Of a stretch of 64,000 nucleotides of DNA, positions 36,301-47,000 are shown piece by piece. Source of the DNA: Oegoconia quadripuncta. Lineage: Eukaryota > Arthropoda > Insecta > Lepidoptera > Autostichidae. Location of the stretch: positions 21,826,865 to 21,890,864 of the forward strand of contig OX438750.1 of the NCBI GenBank assembly GCA_949316235.1. Direction: 5' to 3'. Position 1 is the first letter of the stretch. Each line of letters opens with the position of its first letter. Both the position numbers and the translations under genes were made by a program. Below the pieces are notes generated by a model. The model did no database searches. It was given only the letters and a program-made list of their open reading frames with translations, and was not told the DNA's origin.

Positions 36301-37398
36301 TGTATGGAGTAATAATATGGAATAATCTCAACTATAAATTATATTCTATCCTTTAAAATAAGTTGCGTTTGATGTCAATCACACGTGACAAAAGTGTTTA
36401 AGAATATGATTATTATTTTCAGAATAAATTTTTGTCGTAATATGAGTTAGGTAATGAGTGTACAATATTTCATTTTCACTAATTTCTACATCACAATCTG
36501 TTCCAGACACAGCATCGCCCCTACTGCCCTTGAATTCTATATGACCTCCCTTCGTGACCCTGTCTTCTATCAGCTATATGGCAAGATCGTTAGATACTTC
36601 CTGCAGTTCAAAGAATATTTGGAACCTTATAAAAAGGATACCCTGAATTACGCTGGAGTCAAGATCAGTGACGTTCATGTCGACAAGCTTGTTACTTTCT
36701 TCGAATTCTATGATCATGATGTCACCACTGGTGTTTTCCACGGCTTGGAGGAATTCAAGGCCACCCATCAGACACCCGCATTCAAGGTTCGCCAGCCTCG
36801 TCTTAATCACAAACCATTCACTGTTACCATTGACGTTAAATCTGATGTTGAGAGCGAAGCCGTTTTCAAGATCTTCTTAGGTCCTAAATTCCAGAGCAAT
36901 GGCTATCCTTATAATTTAGAAGAAAACTGGATGAATTTCGTCGAATTGGACTGGTTTGTACACAAGCTGTCAAATGGACAGAACAAGATTGAAAGGAATT
37001 CCGAGGAGTTCTTTTACTTCAAGGAAGATTCTATTCCCACTCCTGAGCTCTTGAAACTTGTCGATCAAGGCAAGGTGCCAATTGATATGTCTGAGCGCTT
37101 TGTTTACCTACCCAGCAGATTAATGCTGCCAAAGGGTACTGAGGGTGGATTCCCATACCAACTATTTGTATTTGTATACCCATACCAGAAGCCAGGTAAG
37201 GAGTACGAGCCCTTCAAGTCATATCTCCTCGATGCTACACCTATGGGCTATCCATTTGACCGTCCAGTAAGCGAGCCTTACTTCTACCAACCTAATATGT
37301 TCTTCGAGGATGTTGAAATTTATTTCGAAGGTGAATACCCATACACGTTAAACAATCCATTCTACGTACCCCACCAAAACGAAGTTCCTAAGAAATGA
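33343..37398 (+). CDS. Arylphorin-type hexamerin C, 5 exons, 709 aa
   Basis: Tandem paralogue of arylphorin B and, by inference, the same storage role. Exons are 33343-33436, 34721-34854, 35034-35867, 36026-36201 and 36507-37398, with intron phases 1, 0, 0 and 2 exactly as in B. The first four exons have the same lengths as B's (94, 134, 834, 176). The last is 3 bases shorter because one Phe is missing near the C-terminus (EGEYPYTL against EGEYFPYTL). The signal peptide is [17 protein letters not shown]. The glycosylation sequon NYS and the motifs [25 protein letters not shown] and TSLRDPVFY are all present. Exon sequence is nearly identical to B over long runs, while introns do not align; intron 1 is about 1.3 kb here against 0.4 kb in B. 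Known lepidopteran arylphorins assemble from closely related subunits, so B and C may co-assemble. Confidence 0.97.
33850..34035 (+). mobile_element. Decayed Helitron-like element in arylphorin C intron 1
   Basis: TATAAATTATAAAGTTTGAA, AGAGATGGGCTACGTCCCGG and GATTTCACGCGAGCAGCCG follow the layout of Lep1-type elements. The ends are eroded. It contributes to the large intron 1 of C. Confidence 0.45.
34377..34421. repeat. 22-bp tandem duplication in arylphorin C intron 1
   Basis: CAGTTTTCTGTAAAAGCAGC is followed directly by CAGTTTTCTGTAAAAGCAAA. GGTTTTCTGTAAAAGCGAAA near 58402 suggests a dispersed source. Confidence 0.6.
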
Positions 37399-37483
37399 GT
37401 GGAGAGAGAAAGGGTTTTAATATAATTTAACCACAGAATTTCATTATATGAATCTGAAGATGCAGTTGTCTATTAAATAATTG

Positions 37484-37489
37484 AATAAA
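37484..37489 (+). terminator. Poly(A) signal of arylphorin C
   Basis: AATAAA 86 bases after the stop codon, in a 3' UTR that still resembles that of arylphorin B (GGAGAGAGAAAGGGTTTTAA just after both stops). Confidence 0.7.
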
Positions 37490-37547
37490 AATAATAACAA
37501 TTAACATTTTCTTTTATTGCTTTTCTGGATCCTAAAATTCGAAACAT

Positions 37548-37957
37548 TAGGTTCTTACCTAAGAAATTGGCGTTTTGTATGAAGAATTTCATTAAGACTG
37601 TTTTCTCCATACAAACATTTTTTTTTGGGAACGGCAAATCCAAATTTAGCTAAACTTGAACATTAAGTTAAGTATAGGCAGCGTTAATTTTTAAAAGTAA
37701 CCGCTTTATATGAATTTCAGCGAATCTAAGAAATGATTATGGGAAGCACATGAAAAGAGCTCTGTTCAAATTTTTTTTATTATGTGATTTAGCCCAGAAA
37801 TAAAAAAACATTTCATGTGAAACCTTGAAATAATATTCCATTTTCCAAATAAAAAACAAATTTGGATATAGCTTTGAAAATCGCCGGAATTGGTACATAT
37901 GATTAACGAAGAAAAAAAAACTCCAATTTCATAGGTAAAGACCCAATATTTTACATA
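37548..37957. repeat. Unclassified 0.4-kb repeat, copy 2, between genes C and D
   Basis: Homologue of 24010-24421, with small indels. It fills nearly all of the gap between the 3' ends of arylphorin C and hexamerin D, which converge here. Confidence 0.8.
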
Positions 37958-38007
37958 GAAGTACACAATAGTTGCTCATATACTTATGTATGTAGTTTCT
38001 GCAAAAA

Positions 38008-41000
38008 TTAATCTAAGTCAAAAGAGAAGTAACCACAGTTATCCAAATCGTCTTTCTTATGATAGACTGATATGTTGTAAAACTTATAATTGTGAGCTCT
38101 ATAATTGAAACTTGAAACTTGTCTGTGAAATGGAAATCCCAAAGGTTTCTTGTCTACTTCGTGAGTATACAAACCATAAATATGTCTTGTGTCTAAATTA
38201 TCGCTTTGTGAATTAGCAGGAGTTATTATAACGAACAGGGTAAGATCTAGGCCCTTTGCAGTTCCTTTTGGTATCAACAAATTCCTAGGAAATTTGAAAA
38301 TGTTATACAAATTCTCATCTGGCATTGGTGTTTCTAGATTGAAAAATTGGTCATCAGAAAAAGAATTCCACCTTTTTGTGGGCCAACTAATCGTCTGGAT
38401 TCCTTTGTTTAATACAAGTTCGAAAACATCTAGTTGATAAAATCTATGATATTCCTTAGTCGTAAAATTTCGTGGGCCTAAGAATATTCTTATAACAGCT
38501 TTCTCCTCTTTTTTAGAATCTATTGTAAAATTCATCGTGAATGGCTTATGGGTTAATCTTTTTTGTCTAGCCGATAATATAAATGGCGGTCTATTGAACT
38601 TACCTAGAGCTTGATTTATGCAAAATTTATAGTAATGAAAATAGGTTGAGACCTTTGAGTAATCTAACCTGACTAAACGAAAGTCATCAGTCTCATGATC
38701 GGATAATTTGTATAATTCCAAAGATTTAGCGAATTCGCTAAAGTAATTTAAAAAACTATCAATCATTGACCAGTACACAGGATCTCTCAGGGATGTTTCA
38801 GGAAAATGCATTAAAGATGGTGCTGAATTGTACCTGGAATTAAAATGAATGATGTCATAGTCGTATTATATTTTTAATGAACTGATATTTTAGAAATAGG
38901 CTCAATCATATTACGGTGTACTTACTAATATTATAAATATAATAATGTTATAAATTGCGAGAGTGAATTATATGTTGGTTTATTTGTCATTTCTCCACGT
39001 TGTTACGGAACATCAGAATGTTAAAATTCTTAGCAAAAGGAAAAGTCGGAGACGATATACTTAGGCCACACTACACCACGCTTACCTCGGTAAAATAAAA
39101 AAAAAGGGTAAGAGGTTGTTAACATAGATACTCTTACTGTCAATCAAAGTGTTTTTACAAAGAAAAACCCAGGTGGACTGTTTGTATAGTTCAAGTATGT
39201 CACTGCGTCTGCATTCTTAATAATTTGGTAATTGTAGAATCTGTATAGTTATCTGGAAGCGATAAGACCGCCTCCGCACATCTGTTGTTTCTCTGTATCA
39301 GTACTTTTATTTATTTAGTTATTGGAAGATTTACAGACTCATCTAAATAATATAATATTAGTAAAACAATGCTTATTATAAATCCCTGTAAATTCAATTC
39401 ATTATGATTTGTACGACAAAGAATTTTCTTCTTCTTCTTCTGCATTATTATGGGAAGTGCGGTTGTGTTAAACAAAAGATATGTTCTTGGTGGAATTACT
39501 GTTACTGACTTTATTTGTGAAAGTGTGGATTGCATATTTGTTATACTCACTTGTTTTTAGGATATCCATTCTGGCCGTATCCATACAATGATCGTATTCT
39601 TTCTGCCATTTCAGTATTATCCAGGTTGCGGCGAATCAATTGGGTCAATACATCTATGTAATTATCTTCAGTCATTGTAATTATAGTTCCGTTAGCCTGT
39701 AGCAAGATATTTGATAGTTTTGTTATAATGCGTAATATCAACTATAATAATGAATATTTATTTTCTTACCACAAAGAAATAGGTACGTCGATTAAAATTT
39801 TTGTTAGAGACTGGAGTCTGAATAATGTTGGAAGCCTATGCTACAGATCTCCAACTCGCTTACAATTAGACACATACTACAACAGGAGCAATGAAAATTA
39901 ATTAGCTAAGTGATGCAGTATGATGTTGAGAGTATATACATGTATGTATAATACATATTTATATTAAGTACTTTTACACTAATAAAGGTTGTGCATTTGT
40001 GTATGTATGTTAAACTTATATATTGATTGAAGTATGTGATAGTGCACGAATGCAAGTGTGTGTGTGAGTGTGCAACGATTATGGAATGATAATTTATTTT
40101 AGTGCCAAATATCACACTCAGTATTCGTATTGGTTGTATGTGTTGTTGCTGCAGCTCAGTAGAGCCATGTATCAATGCAACCTTTGCTGATCTATTATGA
40201 TCGCCACTCACAAACAGTTCACTTATTTATGCATCAGCGGGCCACATTCACACAGCTGGTGCAAAAGAAATGTACAGGTGTTTCTTATGCAAAGAGGCAG
40301 AATCTGCACGTTTCCGTGTCCCCGAGCCCCATTTTGAGCATATGTTTGTTTAGACAAGAATGCCCCGTGAGTCTTCAAGGCTGTCTAAATTATTCCTACT
40401 AACTACTTCCACATGAGTAAAGAAACGGAACAGAGACAAACCTTATAAGGCGCCTACAAAATTCCTACCTATTCTGGTAGGGTTGGCACTGAAGAATAAA
40501 ATGAAAAATATGAAAAACCAATCATCAGTTTTATTATTATGTAAGTACGAGTACAATACATACCTATATGATACATTTAGATTTTTTTTTACAAATTACA
40601 TAAGTACTCTAAATATTATTTTTTTAGGATTTTTTGTTTTCAACAATTTGTTACGTTTTTGAATCGAGTGGTAAATTCTAAATGTAATGTATAGATTGAT
40701 CTCATCTAAAGTTACTTAAGTAAGTAGCTCTTAATTTATTAACAGAACTGCCATCCCTTAGTCGCCTTTTAAAAGATCCGCAGGATGAAATGGAGTTTCT
40801 TTACTCATGTGCTACTTCTTCGGCAGTCAAATTGTTGCAGGCTTTGATTAGATTTTTGCAATGTGTTAAACCTCTGACCATCTCAATCTTTTGGGTCTGG
40901 AGTAAACCTCCAACCTAAATTTTGGGCGCTCCATAGAAACGAATGCTAGAACAGCAGCTAAGAAGCAATCTCCTCAAGGTCAGGCGATATTTTACGCCGA

Positions 41001-44000
41001 ATCAGCTTTTGGTACTTTACCAGGCTCAGGTTCTCTCGTGCATGGAATACTGCTGTCCCGTTTGGGATGGTTGAGCCAAGTACCAGCTGGCTGCACTCAA
41101 TAATTCTGTAAAACGACGTGCCAAAAGACTCATTGGTGACCATTTGTTCACTGCTAAATTGCAGAGAGAGTCGCAAGGTCGCCTGTCTCTCAGTCTTTTA
41201 CAGGATGCACTTCGGTGAGTGTGCGTTGGAATTACACAATCTTATTCCACCATCGCCATTTCATCTTCATACTACTAGGCGTGGGGAGAGTTCCAGCCGT
41301 ATGTAGTTAACATACCGAACATTCGCACTAAGCAGTCTGGAAGAGATCGCTATAGGCGATAAGACCGCCTTTGTACACCTGTTAAAATAATATCACTGTG
41401 TATATTTTTAAGCTGTGTACAATAAAGAATTTTTTCTTTCTTCTTTCTTTCTTTCGACTCTTCATTCATAATGCGAACAGCCAAGGCATGGAACTCCCTT
41501 CCGGCGTCAGTCTTTCCTGAATCCGACAACCTTGGGATCTTCAAGAGCAAGGTGAATAGGCATCTACTGAGATCGCGTGCTTCATCTTCGGCCACATCGT
41601 CACATCCCATCAGGTGAGATTGTGGTCAAACGCGTATCCAGTTAATCATAAAAAAAACCTGGCTTAATCGTTCCGAGTTTCAAAGATGCTTGGGTGCACC
41701 GGTTCTGTAGGGTTTTTTGTATGCACAACGGGTTAGCATTAGTCCTCAATCAAACCTGATGTTAAGTAAAGATGAGGCCGAAGGTAGAAGCATACTGACT
41801 CGGAAACCCCATCTTATTTGGGGGACTGGTTGTCTCTCTCTCTGACAACCCGAACACAACAATGCTATTAACATTGCTGTTTGGCGGCAGACTTAGATAA
41901 GATGGTGGTAGCTAGCCAGGCGGGTATTTAAAATGCCCTGCCACCAACAATATTGTAAAGCGAATTTGGTTTTTTGGAATACCGCAGACAGGCTTAAGAC
42001 CGTACTGTGTTCCTTTCCCAGGTAGGAAGGTGACGTCCGGAACGTGCAAGCGACAAGATCTAAGATGTCATTCTCACGTAGTGGACATAGCAGACCCATG
42101 ACGTACTTCTAAACGACGTTGCTAGTTGCTCATATATAATATAAGACTGACTTTAGTCGCAAATAAATCTCCTTGACGTCGCAAACTGTTCAATGCTTTG
42201 CAAGGGCCATGCTTTCGTTTCAATGAACAACGTTTTGACGTCACAATTTGGTTTCAATGAAGTCGAATGAAAAGTCGTTTTTGGGTTACAATTAATTGAT
42301 CTTTGTGATGTCTATGAATGACGTCTAGTGCCCGTGACATTTTGACGTTATATCAGGAAACGTCAGACGTCAATTACGTCAGTGGCCTAGCCTCTTTAAA
42401 CACCAGTATTTGGCAGAATTACTACAAAGTAGTAGTTGCCATTAAAATAAAAAGTGAAGTGACTTCAAACTGACGTTTCTTTAATGTAAAATTCCTATCT
42501 ATGTTAGCCCCCCAAAAAGACGAACAGTCGGCATTTTCATTGCCTTCGATACCTACGTGCCCGACGACGCTGTTGTTACCGCGCAGTTGTTTAAAAAGAT
42601 CTGCAGTTTTCGATCAGCCTTGAGATAATTTTGTCTGATGCCAGTGCCGAAAACACCCAGTAAGCTTTACTCCTTTATAATTCAACTGCAAAGAACTACT
42701 GTAGTTAAAAGAAGTGCGTCAGGATCGTAGCAAGTGGAAGTCTGTGGTCTCCGCCTACCCCTACGGGAAACAGGCGTGACTTTACGAGTATGTATGTATC
42801 GTTCGCAGTCAGGCTATTTCATAATTAATAATTAAATATATTTGAGCATTATTGACTTAATTTTCTTTTTCTATAATGTAAATTTCATATAAAAACCGTA
42901 AACCATAATAGTGTTCTAATCGTTTAGTATTTAAGTTATTTATTAATTATTAACAAATAATAAAACATACAAACGGCCGAATTGAGAACCTCCTCCTTTT
43001 TGAAGTCGGTTAAAAATAAATACTAACAACCCAGGAGTGTTCTTTGTAAATCGGAGGCATGGAGGGAAGCGGTTCTAGCAGTGCAGGCGGACGAGTATAG
43101 CCGTGGCCGTGACAAGGTAACGGAAGGACTAAAACACTAAGGACCTGTTGGAGCCGGAGCCTTCAAATTCTCGGCTTTCTTGCATATCTGGAGCCTCTAT
43201 ACATGACTGCTAACTTGCTTGTTTGCAAGTATGCCTGCACGTTGACGCTTGTTTGTCTTTAGTTTCGTGGTATTAGAGAAATGTTTAAAAGTACCAGAAC
43301 TTATTAGGAAAAATTAGCATTGATCTTTACATCGGATCACAATAGGTCATATAAATATTATCCGAAAGGTAATATTATAACATTCGTTCTTTTATAGAAC
43401 AAATTACCGAAATGAATGAAGTGTATAGAAGGCGTGAGGAGAATGACTTGTTCGTATCAAGGAAGTTTTTCGGAAGCTGACGATAGTACGTACGCTTTTC
43501 TTACTAACATTATGACAAAACATCATTACCATAATAAAATTATTCTTATTTGATCGTGATTTTAAAGAAAGGCCAAGTCAAGAGTACCCTAAACCGACGA
43601 GCATGTTTGAACAACCATATGAGAGGAATGAAGCGGTGTGTCAGGATCTTGCTTGCTACAAGGGGAAGTCTGTGGTCTCTGCCTACCCCTACGGGAAACT
43701 AGTGGATTTTATGATTGTCATTAAAGTTAGACGCTCATAATTTGTAAAATCTGAAGGTTTAAACTATTTTTGGCATTAGGTACAGCAAGCTACCAAGTAA
43801 TACACAAAGTAAAACAAATAATTATACGTTATAAATATGTTTTATACGTTATGTTTAATATACCATATGAAATTATAGTATACCAATTTACATCAATTGC
43901 TTTTTAGTACTAACTAATCTATTATACGACGTGAAATCATATTAAATGAAATTATGTTTTATGCCCCAACAGTGGGGGGGGGGGGGGGGGGGAAGGTATA

Positions 44001-47000
44001 AGGCTGTTGATGGTTGACGACCGATTGGTGTAATGGATAGTGACCCTAACGGTTGCGGGTTCGAATCCCGCGAGGGGTAAATGTTTGTGTGATGAATACG
44101 AACATTTATTCCCGAGTCTTGGATGTTTATATAAATATTTATGTATGTTTATCCGTTATCTAGTATCCATAGCACAAGCTTTGCTTAGTTTGGGACTAGA
44201 TGATTGGTGTAAGTGTCCGAAATATTTATTTATTTATTTATGGTGATGTTGTGTTTTAAACGTTATATCATTTGTTTTTATTAAATTATCAACCCAAATA
44301 ATACAAAACTAATATTTCAAAGAACTATACTAACCATACTTATTACTCCACTAGATATAACTTCTCTAATGGTAATATCTATGGATTGGATATGTATTGT
44401 CTCACTAGTCTGATCTACTTTCAGGTTTAACCTTATAGGGAAAGGTAATCCGTTGTCATGAACCAAATATGAATTGAAAATATTTTCACATTCAATGCTA
44501 CAATTCATTTCAATTTCTATGTGCTCCTTTTCTAAAAGATATCTAGCCATAAGTTGACGATGAGCAAAATAAAAATGTTCTGTGTGTCTAGGATTTAATT
44601 CTGCCAGTTCAGCGTTTGACATCCAAAATGGATGGAGCAGGTGAAGGCCGTAATAGTAGCTATTCAGTGATATGTCTTCAGTAAAATATTTAGGCATTTT
44701 GTTAATGCATCCATTTTGTATTTTATTCCACTCAGAATAATTAACATTGATTGATATAATATCGTTTGTTCTAAAATAGTCATTCGTTTTAGCTTCATCT
44801 TGATGGAAGTGTTCGCGATCTATTTGAATACGAAGAGCTTTGTAAATAGCTTCACCATTTATAAAATAATTTGGCTTTCGGAGGAATGGCGGTGTGCTCG
44901 CTCTCTTATCTTCACCGCTATGATAAAGACTTGATAAACGCCATACATAATCAAATAAATCATAATTAATATTCCTTTCAGCCCATTTTCTTAAAGTATC
45001 AATAGGTTTGTCCTTGTCTACATTTTTAAGCATGTAGAATAGAGCCACAGCGGGTTCTCTCATATTACGATCGTAAATGTTGAAAGTTAAACCTTTGTTA
45101 ATATGTCCTCGATTGAAGTTGTGCATAAATATTTTATAGTACTTGTTGTTCTGTAAAAAAAACTATTTTAAACATACTTGTCTTATTTAGAATTTCGTAA
45201 TGTAAGGTAAGGAATGGAACCTGTCAATGTCGGTGTTCCCGAATCTTACAATTGTGGTCATATTGTCAAGGGTGATATACTTATACTTTCCATCAGGTGA
45301 GATTATAATCAAACGCATTCACCATAAAAAAAATGGCATCATCTATTGTGCAAATAAAACCCTCTCAAATTGTATTAACGTTCAATTTCAAAACGTCGCA
45401 AATACAAAGGTGGATGTTCTTCTTAGTGTTAATAATTAGAAATGTATAAGAACCAAACAGCGAGATTCAAAACTGTACAGTGCTATCCGATGAAAAAATT
45501 TCATTAGGTATTTCCAAAAATAACAAAACACCTATTATGTTTCAACTGTCTGTTATTTATTACTATTTATTTATTTTGATGATTTTATTGTAAGTACCTT
45601 ATACACTGAAAAGACTTAAACAGAAAAAAACTTAAAAAATGGTTTGTGTAATTTTGCGCGGCGCGGCTTAGTTTGCACAGTTATAGTTTACGACCTTGGC
45701 GTACGCTCTGCCGTGCGCTTAGAACAATCGTACTTTGTTAGTTGCCGCGGTCACACCTACAATTCCTTTAGGGTGCCTCTACATAAGATCTGACAATGCA
45801 CACTTCATCATCTATGTTAAATGTTTTTTGTATTTTATTTTTGTGTGCAATAAAGAATTTAATAATAATAAGGTGGTGGGGAAAGTAATCTTATTTTAGT
45901 AGGTAGTTGTGCAAATTTTAGTTTTCAATTTACCTATCTAAAATATAAAATAAAATCTATAGAAATGTAATGAATGAAATATATATTTATTACATGAATT
46001 GTGTATTTAGATACACAAATTAGAAAATGCACCAATATTTTATAAAAAGACAAAACCTCAATGCCTGTCAGAATTTTGTATGCAATATCCCGTGTCAAAT
46101 TGTAATTGTCAGGCGTTGTAAGTTGTTAAATTAGACTATCTCTAATTACCGTGCTTTTCTGTGATAAAGGGTTGTAACCACAGCAGTTGTAAGTAAAAGT
46201 ATGTAATTATTTTATATATATTTGAAATGAAAAACTTGAAACAATTAAGACAGAAAAATTGTGGGACAATGAAACGGGTAAAAGGATCCCACGGGATATT
46301 TGTTCTCTTAATTAAATCGATGTATTCAAAACCTATAATGTTCTTTTAAAAAAGTTTTCCGTTGAGTAAAGTAAATGCCTCGAAAGAAAAGTAAAAGCTA
46401 AACTGAAAACTCCAAACTAACTTTTCAGCCTTGGAAACAAAGCGGTGCCCCATCAGGTTTCGTTACCATCTCCACAATGTTAGGAGACATCCGCGTTACT
46501 GTAGCACATCGAGCAAATTGCCTAAGGCAAGTGCACGAGACGTCTTTGCTGTTATAAACGCGTGCGTGACCTCTTTTTAGGAGAGGTTTAGTAATTTTTG
46601 ATAACAGCATTCTTCAGAGGGTGAGGAAAGATTAATATTAATAAAAACAAAATATTAATGTAAACATTTGAAACGTACCTCGTCGAATATATCAGACAAT
46701 CGAGGGACGAAATCACCTCGTGATGTTCGTTGAGCTTGAGGGATACCATAACGTAAAATATTCATATGATGAGCATTATCGTTGAATCTTAGCTCTGTAA
46801 CGCAATTACAAGTATCTTAAATGATCCCAAATAAACACTTATGCACTTGTTCCATTTTTTCTCCGTCAATCGAAATACTACAATCTGTCATTCATCCCTT
46901 TTAAATATCATAACTTTCGTTTTACTCACGTTGGCTTTAATTTGTCTATCTTTCCAAACTTTATGCTTCCTTCCTTCCTTCCTTGACATTTGACGAGTAA

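Larger units (their letters stand above)
39697..44334. other. Intron 3 of hexamerin D
   Basis: A 4.6-kb intron with a LINE fragment, SINEs, a TGACGT cluster and a long G run, listed separately. I see nothing identifiable in 39780-40980, although it includes GT-rich simple sequence near 40060. Confidence 0.7.

Noticed and set aside
44019..44082. Possible tRNA gene with A and B boxes
   Set aside because: The anticodon arm is too short to fold, and a typical lepidopteran SINE body with a (TTTA)n tail follows directly.
46425..46610. 61-codon open frame on the minus strand inside hexamerin D intron 2, with a GTAACG donor-like site
   Set aside because: Its reading frame and phase do not connect to the hexamerin exons, and it shows no recognisable domain.
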